Part shown: piece by piece, positions 55,185 through 64,000 of the stretch
How the letters are laid out: the number at the start of each line of letters is the position of its first letter
Numbering within the stretch: position 1 is the first letter of the stretch
Source: Lachnospiraceae bacterium
GTDB taxonomy: Bacteria > Bacillota > Clostridia > Lachnospirales > Lachnospiraceae
DNA length: 64,000 bases
NCBI GenBank assembly: GCA_014239155.1
Contig: JAAZZQ010000060.1
Location: 62,001 to 126,000 of the forward strand
Direction of reading: 5' to 3'
Notes under the pieces: generated by a model
Database searches by the model: none
Told to the model about the DNA's origin: nothing
The model's input: only the letters and a program-made list of their open reading frames with translations
Made by a program: the position numbers and the translations under genes

Positions 55185-57080
55185 ATGAAAAAAATATATA
55201 CTGCAATTGCAAGTGTGGCAATATTGGGAATCCTTGCGCTTGTGACGGTTGCGAAAGGAATTGGCGGTGTGACAGCCGCAGAGGATGAACGATTTCGGAT
55301 TAATGGAACAACGTTGACAAAGTATCTGGGAACTGACACTTATGTCAGTATCCCAGATACAGTCACCGTGATTGGTGACGAGGCTTTTTCTGGAAATGAG
55401 ACGTTGACAAGTATTTCAGTTCCAGATTCGGTTACGCAGGTATCATACAACGCATTCAAAAACTGTACAGCGCTGACGGGGATTATTATTCCTGATTCTG
55501 TAACCAAAGTTGGTCCTGGCGCTTTCGAGGGCTGCAAGGCACTCACTTCTGTCCAGGTTGGAAAAAATGTAAGTGCATGGGGATCTGGTGTCTTTGCAAA
55601 CTGCGAAAAACTTGCAAAGATTTCAGTGGATGCGAACAATGAATATCTTACCTACTACAATGGCGCGCTGTACAATGGAAATATGACAATGTTATATCAA
55701 GTGCTTCCAGCGCGTGAAGGTGAAAATTACGTAATGCCCGACACTGTGGAAGCTATTGACACATATGCGTTTTGGAATCTTCAAAATACAAAGAATGTAA
55801 TGGTTTCAGAAAATGTATCTACAATCCCAAAACAGGCAATGTCCAGTATGGGAAGTGTTGAGAATGTGGTATTAAAGGACTCAGTTACAGGTATTGAAGA
55901 GCGGGCGATTGCAAACAATGCCGCATTAAAGCAAGTTGCAGTTCCAGATTCTGTTGTAAATATTGATAAAAAAGCGTTTGCAGGTAGTCCAAATTTAAAG
56001 ATTTTTACCACGCAATCTAGCACAGCAGATACTTTTGGAAAAAATAATAATATTCCAGTAATTTATAAGACAGAGTATCCAACAGATTTTATGGACAGTA
56101 ATGCAGGGCTTGAAGAAAAGCCAAATGTGGGATATGATTCCAGTGTTGACTCTGATACGGATACAACGCCAACAACAGATAATGCAACAACAGACAATTC
56201 AGTAACAGATTCAGATAAAGACAAAGAAGACAATAGCAGTACAAATGTTCAGAAAAATCCTTCCCGATTTGAGAGCACGGAGGGTTATATTCACCCATTG
56301 GATGTGCCAGAACCTGCTGATGTGATTGGTAAGACTGTGATTGTGGCTGGAAAAGCAGTTGTGTTGATGGATAATCATAAAGGAAGAGTGTATGGAATTC
56401 CAGATGGAGTAACAGCAGAGATTGTTCAGGGCAATCAGTCAAACACACAAAATACAGCAGATTCAGACACGTCGGATAAAAATTCCATCAATATAACGTA
56501 TCAGCGGCCAGAGAACGAGAGCATTCCACAGAGAAAATTTTATAAACAAAAAGATTTGACAACGTATAAAATTGATGACACTGTTAAAATTATTGATCGT
56601 CTGGCATTTGCGGAGAGCGGGTTAAAGACAATTGAAATTCCAGAAAATGTCACAGAGATTGCATATGGCGCATTTTTATCCTGTGCAGGATTGACAAATA
56701 TTACAATACCAGATTCCGTTTCTGTAATTGGCACAAAAGCATTTGAGGGAACTGCATGGTTAAATCAATGGCGCGATGGCAGTACAGACAACGGAGAGGG
56801 AGATTTTCTAATTGTAGGTGATGGTATTTTAATTGCGTACAGAGGAAATGCGGAACATGTGGAGATTCCAGAGGGTGTGAAACAGATTGGCCCAGAGGTA
56901 TTTAAAGGACATCAAGAAATACTAGATGCAGCGCTGCCAGATTCCGTGACAAAAATCTGTGCAGAGGCATTTCGCAATTGTAGTTCCTTGACTGGACTGA
57001 CAGGATGCAAGGGATTAAAAACAGTAGTCCGCGGAGCATTTTATGGAACACAGATTTCTGAAGGGGAATTTAAAAAATGA
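55185..57080 (+). CDS. Secreted BspA-type LRR protein, unanchored
   Basis: The start is behind AAAAGGAGACC. A signal peptide covers about 1-31 (IYTAIASVAILGILALVTVAKG). Two blocks of LRR_5 repeats (about 45-290 and 455-625) carry IPDSVTxIxxxAFxxCxxLT units. Between them is a Thr/Asp/Ser-rich linker and a short non-LRR segment (about 365-425). There is no sorting signal. It starts 38 bases after the giant LRR gene and is followed at once by another LRR gene, so all three are probably cotranscribed. Confidence 0.88.
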   Translation: MKKIYTAIASVAILGILALVTVAKGIGGVTAAEDERFRINGTTLTKYLGTDTYVSIPDTVTVIGDEAFSGNETLTSISVPDSVTQVSYNAFKNCTALTGIIIPDSVTKVGPGAFEGCKALTSVQVGKNVSAWGSGVFANCEKLAKISVDANNEYLTYYNGALYNGNMTMLYQVLPAREGENYVMPDTVEAIDTYAFWNLQNTKNVMVSENVSTIPKQAMSSMGSVENVVLKDSVTGIEERAIANNAALKQVAVPDSVVNIDKKAFAGSPNLKIFTTQSSTADTFGKNNNIPVIYKTEYPTDFMDSNAGLEEKPNVGYDSSVDSDTDTTPTTDNATTDNSVTDSDKDKEDNSSTNVQKNPSRFESTEGYIHPLDVPEPADVIGKTVIVAGKAVVLMDNHKGRVYGIPDGVTAEIVQGNQSNTQNTADSDTSDKNSINITYQRPENESIPQRKFYKQKDLTTYKIDDTVKIIDRLAFAESGLKTIEIPENVTEIAYGAFLSCAGLTNITIPDSVSVIGTKAFEGTAWLNQWRDGSTDNGEGDFLIVGDGILIAYRGNAEHVEIPEGVKQIGPEVFKGHQEILDAALPDSVTKICAEAFRNCSSLTGLTGCKGLKTVVRGAFYGTQISEGEFKK

Positions 57081-57104
57081 AAATGATTGACCGGAGATGA
57101 CGGA

Positions 57105-58511
57105 ATGGAAAAACTTTTTTGGGGAATGGTAGGAGGATGCACGGCTGCGTTTGTAATTTTGCTGTGTATGTATTTAAATAAAGCCGGAATAATCGGTGCA
57201 GAACCAGAAACTGCGACAACAGAAGTGGTTTCGGAGACAGAGACAGACACAGAGGAAGGACTATTGGCTGACAATGGCGAGTTTCCTTCTGAGATACAAT
57301 CTATGATTGAGGATGCTCAAAATAACTACGCAGAGGCGATGAAAGTGTTTGAGGAAGAATCCGCGGAAGCAGCTTCAAGAGAGGCGGCGGAAAATGCGGG
57401 GAAAAAGCCTGTAACGGGGTCTACAACTACGCCAAGTACATTTGGGAATGGTCAAAAAACCAATGGATCGGTAGACGGAAACAGAAATGATGACCATGAG
57501 TTTTTCTTGGAAAATCCTTCTGAGGAGGTGCCGGAAGAGACTTCAGAAGTAGAAGAATCAAGTACCACGGAGGCAAAACCAGAGGAAAAGAAAAACAGTG
57601 AGTATGAGTATACTTTATATCCAGATCATGTGACAATCAAGAAATATGTTGGCACATCGTCAACACTTGATATTCCAGATATGATAGACGATCAGCCAGT
57701 GACAGAGATACGGGATTCTGCATTTGCAAGTTCCAAGACACTTGTTAGAGTATATATACCAGAATCTGTGACAAAACTTGGAAAGAATGTATTTAAAAGC
57801 AGCGAACTTTTAGTAGATGTCAGTTTGCCAGACAGTCTGACAGAAATGGGAGAAGGTATTTTTGACGGCTGTTCCAAACTTGCACGGATTACCGTGCCAG
57901 ATGGTGTTACAAGCATTGGAAAGAAAGCGTTTAATGAGTGTGAGAATTTGCGTGCCGTCACGCTTAGCAGTGACATTGAGACGATTGAGGAGCAGGCCTT
58001 TAACAATTGTGCGCGAATGGAGCTGAAAAAACTTCCATCATCATTAAAGAGAGTGGGGAAAGAGGCGTTTACTGGATGTGCTGCAATGGCATTGACAAAG
58101 TGGCCAAGTGAACTGGAAGTGATTGGCGAAAGTGCTTTTGAGGGGTGTACTGCCATCACAGATGTAAAACTTCCTAGCACAATGCGAACAATGGGTGAGA
58201 GTGCTTTTATGGGTTGTACAGGTATTCAGACATTGGAAATTAAATCAGGGATTGAGGCAATTCCTGAGGCGGCGTTTGCAGGCTGTGCAGGCATTACAGA
58301 AGTGATATTTCCAAAGTCGATTATCAGTATTGGAGATGGTGCATTTACAGGTTGTAAAGCCCTTGCCAGTGTATCCATACCCAAAAATACGCTTAGCATT
58401 GGCGCATCTGCCTTTGCGGATTGTACTTTTACTGAGGTGACAATCAACTCAAAATGCTCTTATCAGACAAATTCGTTTCCTTTTGCGATTACAGATGAGA
58501 ACTATTATTAG
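57105..58511 (+). CDS. Membrane-anchored BspA-type LRR protein
   Basis: I use the ATG behind GGAGATGACGG. An N-terminal hydrophobic helix (about 4-25; LFWGMVGGCTAAFVILLCMYL) has no clear cleavage site and may be a signal anchor. An acidic and Ser/Thr-rich stalk runs to about 165. About twelve consecutive LRR_5 repeats (about 185-450) fill the rest, each with an AFxxCxxL-like core. The repeats are more regular than in the two preceding proteins. It should display a solenoid on the outer membrane face. Confidence 0.87.
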   Translation: MEKLFWGMVGGCTAAFVILLCMYLNKAGIIGAEPETATTEVVSETETDTEEGLLADNGEFPSEIQSMIEDAQNNYAEAMKVFEEESAEAASREAAENAGKKPVTGSTTTPSTFGNGQKTNGSVDGNRNDDHEFFLENPSEEVPEETSEVEESSTTEAKPEEKKNSEYEYTLYPDHVTIKKYVGTSSTLDIPDMIDDQPVTEIRDSAFASSKTLVRVYIPESVTKLGKNVFKSSELLVDVSLPDSLTEMGEGIFDGCSKLARITVPDGVTSIGKKAFNECENLRAVTLSSDIETIEEQAFNNCARMELKKLPSSLKRVGKEAFTGCAAMALTKWPSELEVIGESAFEGCTAITDVKLPSTMRTMGESAFMGCTGIQTLEIKSGIEAIPEAAFAGCAGITEVIFPKSIISIGDGAFTGCKALASVSIPKNTLSIGASAFADCTFTEVTINSKCSYQTNSFPFAITDENYY

Positions 58512-58533
58512 TCGTTCCTAAGGGGGTGAGTCA

Positions 58534-59475
58534 ATGCGAAAAAGTTTGAAGAAAAAAGCTGCGGCAGTGTTATTGGCAGTTGTTGTATTGCTGACAGCCG
58601 TAAATGTGGATATGATTTCGTATGCAAAAGGACCAACCTACACAGCAGTGCAAGATGTCTATTACACAAAAGAGAACTGTGTGGTGTATGCAGAGCCTAC
58701 TTATACTTCTACAGTTCTGACAACGTTGGGTGCGAATTTGCCCGTTCAAGTAATTGGTGAGTACTCAAATGGATGGTATCGAATCAATATTGGTGTGATT
58801 TGCTATGTGAAAATGGATTCAGTCACTTCTGCCGGAGCGATTGGCATTAGTGATCCAGAAGATAAACAGATAGCAGATGCACAGAAGACAGCGGCTGAGT
58901 TGGGATATGAGTTTGTCTATCTCAAATTAAACAAAGAAAAAGTAATTAAGAAAGATATATACAATAGTTATCTAGGACGCAAAGTAATACTTTACACAAA
59001 GATTGATGATGAGATTGGTGTTTCTTTTAAGATGCTCTATGAAGATAAGATAAAAAAAGACATTAATCTAAAAATGACAAAGACAGCTACCATCAATAAT
59101 TTTGGAGAGCGGATTGTGGAGTTTAAGTTTGACGATCTTGTAGAGTTGAAAGGACAGATTGCCATCTTTCAGTTTAAGGAAGGGTATGACAAAGCAGTCA
59201 CTATTTTTCCAGCCGATGTTGAGACTGGAGATTATGTAGAGATGAATACATACTATACTGAGTTTAGCGAGTTTGCATATGCGCCAGTCACACAGGTAGC
59301 CGATATGAAAATTGTGGAAACGGAGATCCCAAATTCCCTGACAGATAATCAGAGGAATATTATGTCAGACCACAGAAAGGGGATTAAATATATGAGCGAT
59401 GACACCAAGGAATACAGAAATATCGTTCATGGAAAACTCCGCAAAGACACAGAATACGTGGATTATAATTATTAA
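58534..59475 (+). CDS. Secreted protein with SH3-like domain
   Basis: The start is behind AAGGGGGTGAG, 22 bases after the LRR gene. A signal peptide spans about 1-32. A bacterial SH3-like domain follows (about 38-95; NCVVYAEPTYTSTVLTTLGANLPVQVIGEYSNGWYRINI), of the type that binds peptidoglycan. The rest (about 105-313) is unassigned, beta-rich sequence with a charged C-terminus. It could attach to the wall non-covalently. It is the last gene of the LRR operon; a terminator follows. Confidence 0.82.
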   Translation: MRKSLKKKAAAVLLAVVVLLTAVNVDMISYAKGPTYTAVQDVYYTKENCVVYAEPTYTSTVLTTLGANLPVQVIGEYSNGWYRINIGVICYVKMDSVTSAGAIGISDPEDKQIADAQKTAAELGYEFVYLKLNKEKVIKKDIYNSYLGRKVILYTKIDDEIGVSFKMLYEDKIKKDINLKMTKTATINNFGERIVEFKFDDLVELKGQIAIFQFKEGYDKAVTIFPADVETGDYVEMNTYYTEFSEFAYAPVTQVADMKIVETEIPNSLTDNQRNIMSDHRKGIKYMSDDTKEYRNIVHGKLRKDTEYVDYNY

Positions 59476-59486
59476 AAATCCTTAAA

Positions 59487-59526
59487 AAGAAGGTATAAGT
59501 TTAAGCAATCTTATATCTTCTTTTTT
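59487..59526 (+). terminator. Intrinsic terminator closing the LRR operon
   Basis: AAGAAGGTATAAG and CTTATATCTTCTT form a 13-bp stem with one G-U pair and run into six T residues. Confidence 0.85.
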
Positions 59527-59536
59527 CATGTATTGG

Positions 59537-59565
59537 TTGAAATTTTGCATTATGTGTGCTATGAT
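59537..59565 (+). promoter_or_regulatory. Promoter of the MacB-type ABC operon
   Basis: TTGAAA and TATGAT are 17 bases apart. The leader to the first gene is about 240 bases and contains element copy F. Confidence 0.62.
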
Positions 59566-59610
59566 TTCAAGTGAAAAGCGTATGAACTGTATTAATTCAA
59601 ACAATACAGC

Positions 59611-59746
59611 GTAACAGTTCAGACAAGCTGACCTGTTACTGCAAAAATCCATTAAAAATCGCCTTTGGCGATGGGATTTTTGCTCTCAAGCTTTATGTTT
59701 TCGCACGGTCAGCGCAGTAAATGCGCAGACCTGTCCGAACTGCTAT
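59611..59746 (+). repeat. Interspersed MITE-like element, copy F
   Basis: The 136-bp element runs from GTAACAGTTCAGACA to CCGAACTGCTAT. It is flanked without gap by AATACAGC and AATACAGA (7 of 8). Its first 63 bases are identical to the reverse complement of copy C. Hairpins are GTAACAG/CTGTTAC, GCAAAAATC/GATTTTTGC with inner ATCGCC/GGCGAT, and GGTCAGCGCA/TGCGCAGACC with one mismatch. It lies in the leader of the downstream ABC operon. Confidence 0.9.
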
Positions 59747-59814
59747 AATACAGAAAGCAATGTTTTTCAGGCACAGGGATTTCGGAAGCCTACATGTATG
59801 TTAAGGAGGGGAAA

Positions 59815-60546
59815 ATGGCAGGAACAGAGGGGAAGATGACCAAACCGGTCATTACAGTCAAGGATTTATATAAAGTGTATCGGATTGGCGAGAACCGAGT
59901 ACGCGCACTCAACGGGGTGAGTTTTAGTATTAACCGCGGCGAGTTCTGTGCGATTGTAGGAACATCTGGATCAGGAAAATCAACGCTACTCAATATGTTG
60001 GCAGGTTTGGAAAAACCCACCAAGGGTGAGATTGTCATTATTGGCGAGCATATGGAGAAGAAAAATGAAAATCAGTTGGTGCGATTTCGGCGGGAACATA
60101 TTGGTTTTATTTTTCAGTCATTTAATTTGATGGGGACAATGAATGCAGTGGAGAATGTGGCATTGCCATTAACGTTTCAAGGTGTGTCCAAAAGAGAGCG
60201 TATAAAGCGTGCAAAAAAGATGGTGCATTTGGTAGGACTTGACAAATATTGGGATCACAGACCAAATCAGATGTCAGGTGGACAACAACAGCGTGTCGGT
60301 GTTGCGAGAGCACTTGTGGTGAATCCAGAAATTATCTTTGCAGATGAACCCACTGGAAATCTTGATTCTAACACTTCAAGAGATATTATGAATTTAATGC
60401 AGCGTGTAGTGAGAGAGCAGAAACGTACTTTGATTATGGTTACACATGACAATACGCTTGCAAGTTTTGCTGATAAGATTATTCGGATTGTCGATGGTAA
60501 AATTGTCGATATGGTGGATAATACAAAAAAGGAGGAGGAAGAATGA
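59815..60546 (+). CDS. MacB/LolD-type ABC transporter ATPase
   Basis: The start is chosen behind AAGGAGGGG; a second ATG seven codons in is possible. Walker A is GTSGSGKST, the Q-loop is FIFQSFNLMGTMNAVENV, the signature is MSGGQQQRVGVARAL and Walker B is IIFADEPTGNLDS, all typical of the MacB/LolD subfamily. Such ATPases drive mechanotransmission through FtsX-type permeases rather than classical transport. Its last four bases overlap the start of the next gene, so expression is coupled. Confidence 0.94.
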   Translation: MAGTEGKMTKPVITVKDLYKVYRIGENRVRALNGVSFSINRGEFCAIVGTSGSGKSTLLNMLAGLEKPTKGEIVIIGEHMEKKNENQLVRFRREHIGFIFQSFNLMGTMNAVENVALPLTFQGVSKRERIKRAKKMVHLVGLDKYWDHRPNQMSGGQQQRVGVARALVVNPEIIFADEPTGNLDSNTSRDIMNLMQRVVREQKRTLIMVTHDNTLASFADKIIRIVDGKIVDMVDNTKKEEEE

Positions 60547-62240
60547 AAAAGGTAAAACGGATATTAGTTTTGATACTTATGGCGGTTTTGCTGTGTGGTA
60601 ATACAATGACTGCATTGGCAGACGAGTCAGATAATAAACCTACACAGAATAGCCCAAGTGATGAGTACGCATCAAAAGAATGGAAGGACCAGATTCGAGG
60701 GGAGCTAAATCGGTTCTATACGGATTTAAAGATGCGTTATAAGTTGACAGAGGATAAGCGTAAGCGCATGGATAAGATTTATAACAGCGCTATGACTTAT
60801 ATGGAAAATGCGCCGCTTACCATGTCAGAGCTGACAAGTTATGAGGCTGAAGTTGAAGGATATCTGAAAGAAATCTTAGAGGAGAACGCTTCGGGAAGTG
60901 AGAAGTTTTTGATGCTTTCTAATGAGGTCCCTATTACAAGTGCGCAGTATGGTGAACTTACGTTTGTAGTACTGTCACTCGTTAATTTAGGAAAATCTGA
61001 TATTACAGATGTTGTGATTACACCGACAGTATCTAATGATAGGACAAAATGGCCATTTGATATTAATCAAGCCTACGATGCGCAAATGCTTCCGATTATA
61101 CAGGCTTCAAAAGATACCACAGATGCATTTAATAAGCGAATGGATATTGGGTGGTATTTTAATGTCAGACAGGATGTACTCACAGGCTGCTATCCACTGA
61201 GTTTCCATGCTACGTACTATCAAAATGGCGCATTGGTGGAAACAGATATTACGACTTACATTAATGTCAAGGGTGCCGATCCTGAGAAAACTTTAATAAA
61301 AGACGAAGATGAACCAGAAAAAAAAGCAACAAATCCACGTATTATTGTAACAGGCTACCGCACGGAACCAGAAGTAGTCTATGCAGGTTCAACTTTTAAG
61401 CTGACAGTAAGTGTTAAAAATACATCAAAAGAGACTGCTGTTGAGAATGTGCTTTTTAACCTAGAGGCAACAGTGGAAGGAAAGGATGCAGACGCTACAT
61501 ACTCGGCATTTTTGCCAACATCAGGTTCCAGCTCTGTCTATACAGAGCGTATTTCGCCAGGTCAAACTTATGATATGAGTATTGAGATGGAGGCGAAATC
61601 AGATCTCTCGCAGAAACCCTATGTGTTGACGGTTAATATGAAATATGATACAGAGGACCAGATTAATATATCTGATGCTGCAAATGTATCTGTGCCAATC
61701 AAGCAGGAGGCAAAGATTGACACTGGTTCTGCGGAGATTATGCCTGAATCCATTCCAGTGGGCGAACAGTCTAATGTTATGTTTAGTGTGTTTAATACAG
61801 GTAAGACAACGCTTTACAATGTAAAGGTTACATATGAAAGTGCGACGGTGGAGAGCGGTATTACCTATCTGGGAAATATTGCGCCAGGCGCGACTCAAAA
61901 CGTTGACTCTATGTTGACTGGTATTGCGCCCGATACAGGAGATGGTATTGTTAAGGCAGTGATTACTTACGAAGATGAAGCTGGAAATGAGACACGATTT
62001 GAGAAAGACTTAAATCTTTTTGTATACGAGATGGTGATGGATGAGGGAATGATAGAAGATATGCCAATGGAGCCAATAGAGGAGGAGAATTCAAAGAAGA
62101 AAATTCCTCTTGTTGGGATTCTTGGCATTGCGGCAGCAGCGATTGCAGTGATTGTGGTTGTCATCACCATTATTTCTAAAAAGAGAAAGGCAAAGAAGCA
62201 TAAGGAAGATATGGATTTGCTAGATGAGGATGATGTATAA
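60543..62240 (+). CDS. Extracytoplasmic CARDB/NEW3-like protein of the ABC operon
   Basis: A signal peptide (about 1-26) is followed by a helical region (about 40-120). Three beta-sandwich-like domains follow (about 120-240, 260-380 and 395-500), with CARDB/NEW3 features such as LTVSVKNTSKETAVENVLFNL and VMFSVFNTGKTTLYNVKV. A membrane helix (about 525-547) and a basic cytoplasmic tail end the protein. It sits between the ATPase and permease genes and overlaps both by 1-4 bases, so it probably joins the complex in the place of MacA. That role is inferred. Confidence 0.8.
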   Translation: MKKVKRILVLILMAVLLCGNTMTALADESDNKPTQNSPSDEYASKEWKDQIRGELNRFYTDLKMRYKLTEDKRKRMDKIYNSAMTYMENAPLTMSELTSYEAEVEGYLKEILEENASGSEKFLMLSNEVPITSAQYGELTFVVLSLVNLGKSDITDVVITPTVSNDRTKWPFDINQAYDAQMLPIIQASKDTTDAFNKRMDIGWYFNVRQDVLTGCYPLSFHATYYQNGALVETDITTYINVKGADPEKTLIKDEDEPEKKATNPRIIVTGYRTEPEVVYAGSTFKLTVSVKNTSKETAVENVLFNLEATVEGKDADATYSAFLPTSGSSSVYTERISPGQTYDMSIEMEAKSDLSQKPYVLTVNMKYDTEDQINISDAANVSVPIKQEAKIDTGSAEIMPESIPVGEQSNVMFSVFNTGKTTLYNVKVTYESATVESGITYLGNIAPGATQNVDSMLTGIAPDTGDGIVKAVITYEDEAGNETRFEKDLNLFVYEMVMDEGMIEDMPMEPIEEENSKKKIPLVGILGIAAAAIAVIVVVITIISKKRKAKKHKEDMDLLDEDDV

Positions 62241-63616
62241 TGAAATTCTTTGATTTATTGCGCATGAGCATTTCCAATCTATGGAAACGAAAACTTCGTA
62301 CTGTGTTGACTGTTTTAGGAGTGGTGATTGGTATTACTTCGATAGTCGTTATGGTTGCGCTTGGAAATGGACTCAAGCAGTCAATGTTGGATAACTATGC
62401 TAATTACAGTTCTATGACACAGATACAGGTTTCTGGCGGAGGATATTATTTTTCTAGTAGTGGGAGTAATCAGGATGAAGAAAAACGGCTTGACGATGCG
62501 TTTGTCCAAGAGCTTCTGGGTATGGAGCATGTTAAGGAAGTCTATCCTAGACTAAATATTTCTGCAATAGCAAAGGTTGGAAAATATGCAGGGCATCTTG
62601 ATATTTATGGAATTACCAAGGAAGAATTTGCAACCATGAATGTTTCAATCGGGAAAGGAAAGCTTCCAGATTCAGATACAGAATTGCAGTTTTTCTACGG
62701 AAATAATGTGCTTACAAATTTTTATGTGGAGAAAACAAATGTCTATTCTTTTTGGGATACAGGAGAGGCCCCAGATATTGACTTGATGGAAGATGCAATC
62801 TTTGTAATCTTTGATACAGACGCGTATTGGCGTTCACAGGGCGGTACAAACGAAGATGGCACACCTGTCAAACAACCCAAGAAATATTTGATAGAAGCAT
62901 GTGGTATTATGGAGGGTGAGCTTGGAGAGTGGAATAACAACAATAGCCAAAGTGTTCTCTGTAATATGGAAGCACTAAAGGCGGAATTAAAGCGTATTTT
63001 TAAGAAAAATCCGATTCCAGGACAACCAACTAGAAAAAATGGAAAACCATACAATGAACTTTTTTATTCTGAAATTATTGTTCAGGTTGATGATATGGCA
63101 AATGTGACAGAACTGACAACGTGGCTGAAAGATAGCGGTTACAATGCATATAGTTCCGCAGAGTGGATACAACAGGAGCTTGACACAATGAATATGATAC
63201 AGGCAGTGCTTGGTGCAATTGGAGCAGTTGCCATGCTGGTAGCGGCAATTAGTATCACAAATACCATGATGATGTCTATCTATGAGCGCACGAAAGAGAT
63301 TGGTGTTATGAAAGTGCTTGGCTGTGATATTCGCAATATACAAGGACTATTTTTGATGGAGGCAGGATTTATTGGATTTATTGGAGGTGTGATTGGCGTT
63401 GGTTTTAGTTATGGGTTAAGTGTTATAATTAACAGCCTTGTAGCTGGAAGTGATGCGACAGCCAGTATGGGCATCTCCGGTGCGATCTGCCGGATTCCGC
63501 TGTGGCTGAGTCCGCTCGCAATTGTGTTTGCAATTGTAATTGGTATGGTTGCAGGTTTTATCCCGTCTCTTCGGGCAATGCGGCTAAGTCCGCTTGCGGC
63601 AATCCGCAACGAATAG
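62240..63616 (+). CDS. MacB/FtsX-type ABC permease
   Basis: The first membrane helix (about 19-41) follows the motif SISNLWKRKLRTVLTVLGVVIGI, typical of MacB. A large external MacB_PCD-like domain (about 50-320) and three C-terminal helices form the FtsX domain. It carries ISITNTMMMSIYERTKEIGVMKVLG and the closing MRLSPLAAIRNE. With the ATPase and the CARDB-like protein it should form one complex acting on lipoproteins, peptides or cell-wall enzymes. A terminator follows. Confidence 0.92.
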   Translation: MKFFDLLRMSISNLWKRKLRTVLTVLGVVIGITSIVVMVALGNGLKQSMLDNYANYSSMTQIQVSGGGYYFSSSGSNQDEEKRLDDAFVQELLGMEHVKEVYPRLNISAIAKVGKYAGHLDIYGITKEEFATMNVSIGKGKLPDSDTELQFFYGNNVLTNFYVEKTNVYSFWDTGEAPDIDLMEDAIFVIFDTDAYWRSQGGTNEDGTPVKQPKKYLIEACGIMEGELGEWNNNNSQSVLCNMEALKAELKRIFKKNPIPGQPTRKNGKPYNELFYSEIIVQVDDMANVTELTTWLKDSGYNAYSSAEWIQQELDTMNMIQAVLGAIGAVAMLVAAISITNTMMMSIYERTKEIGVMKVLGCDIRNIQGLFLMEAGFIGFIGGVIGVGFSYGLSVIINSLVAGSDATASMGISGAICRIPLWLSPLAIVFAIVIGMVAGFIPSLRAMRLSPLAAIRNE

Positions 63617-63629
63617 TGTAATATAGGAT

Positions 63630-63658
63630 AAGGGCTTCTCAAAAAGAGAAGCCCTTTT
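63630..63658 (+). terminator. Intrinsic terminator after the MacB-type operon
   Basis: AAGGGCTTCTC-aaaaa-GAGAAGCCCTT is an 11-bp perfect stem ending in a TTTT run. Confidence 0.88.
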
Positions 63659-63744
63659 GTGTACTTTAAAGCATTCCCAACATATATTAATGTGAAGATA
63701 CAACGTAATGGTCTGCTTGGCAGATCCTTACAGAGGGAATAAAA

Positions 63745-64000
63745 ATGGATAGAGTACGCAGAGTGATTGGCTGTGAACACAGAGAAGTAAAACATTATAC
63801 AGGAAGAGGAATTTATGTAGCCATATTGGACAGTGGTGTGGCAGCGCATCCTGATTTGCGAGGGCGGATTGCTGCTTTTAAGGATTTTGTATCAAACAAG
63901 AATATTGCCTATGATGACAATGGGCATGGAACACATGTGTCTGGAATTTTGGCTGGAAATGGTGCAGTGTCCAAGGGGAAATATCGAGGGATTGCACCGG
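63745..64000 (+). CDS. Subtilisin-family (S8) serine protease, N-terminal part
   Basis: The gene is cut by the right edge after 85 codons and is missing from the ORF track. The catalytic Asp (VAILDSGVAAHPDL) and His (DDNGHGTHVSGILAG) motifs of family S8 are intact; the Ser lies beyond the window. There is no signal peptide, and the catalytic domain starts at about residue 22, so it may be an intracellular serine protease. The start is an ATG behind AGAGGGA. Confidence 0.9.
   Translation, partial: MDRVRRVIGCEHREVKHYTGRGIYVAILDSGVAAHPDLRGRIAAFKDFVSNKNIAYDDNGHGTHVSGILAGNGAVSKGKYRGIAP

Overview
This window looks like a chromosomal segment of a low-GC, motile, spore-forming-type anaerobe of the class Clostridia, most likely Lachnospiraceae. 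That placement is an inference. It rests on AT-rich codon use, consensus sigma-A promoters with GGAGG ribosome sites, a CheV chemotaxis protein, a formate/nitrite-type channel, an oligopeptide permease with family-specific oddities, BspA-type leucine-rich surface proteins, class B sortases and Rpn/YhgA nucleases. No rRNA, tRNA, CRISPR array or phage module was seen.

Layout. Positions 1-9.3 kb hold the tail of an AlkD-like DNA repair gene, a sensor kinase with a lipoprotein, CheV, a divergent sirtuin-like protein, an acidic repeat-bearing membrane protein, the hisH-hisF pair and uracil-DNA glycosylase. Positions 9.4-19.9 kb hold an opp operon (oppA, B, C, D, F). It continues into a membrane-anchored ApbE-like protein that looks catalytically dead and a type I signal peptidase. 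OppD carries a roughly 240-residue insertion and OppF carries an extra C-terminal membrane hairpin. Positions 20-35 kb hold short housekeeping and regulatory operons: a HAD phosphatase, BlaI/BlaR1 without a beta-lactamase, a TrmB-type regulator with lysA, a LacI-type regulator, an FNT channel, greA with an ABC-F ATPase, and marR with a heterodimeric ABC exporter.

Positions 35.3-59.5 kb form a surface-protein island. Two class B sortases share an unusual N-terminal cytoplasmic region. Two large secreted proteins end in the same TPxTGDP sorting signal. The island also has a 2028-residue Ig-like secreted protein without an anchor, two further BspA-type LRR proteins, an SH3-like secreted protein, an intact Rpn nuclease gene and a decayed one, and a minus-strand group with a cysteine-rich small protein. 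Positions 59.8-63.6 kb hold a MacB-type ABC operon with a CARDB-like middle protein. The window ends inside a subtilisin-family protease gene.

The most interesting find is a family of six interspersed elements of 113-155 bp (9518, 23244, 23497, 27882, 30612 and 59611). All lie between genes. They share GTAACAGTTCAG-type terminal inverted repeats, a three-hairpin interior with compensatory changes, and a conserved linker of constant length. Four of them show 8-bp flanking direct repeats (8/8, 7/8, 7/8 and 6/8 matches). This is the signature of a non-autonomous mobile element; GTAA ends with 8-bp duplications fit the IS66 family. Three copies sit in 5' leaders between a consensus promoter and the gene, so they may also act as RNA regulators.
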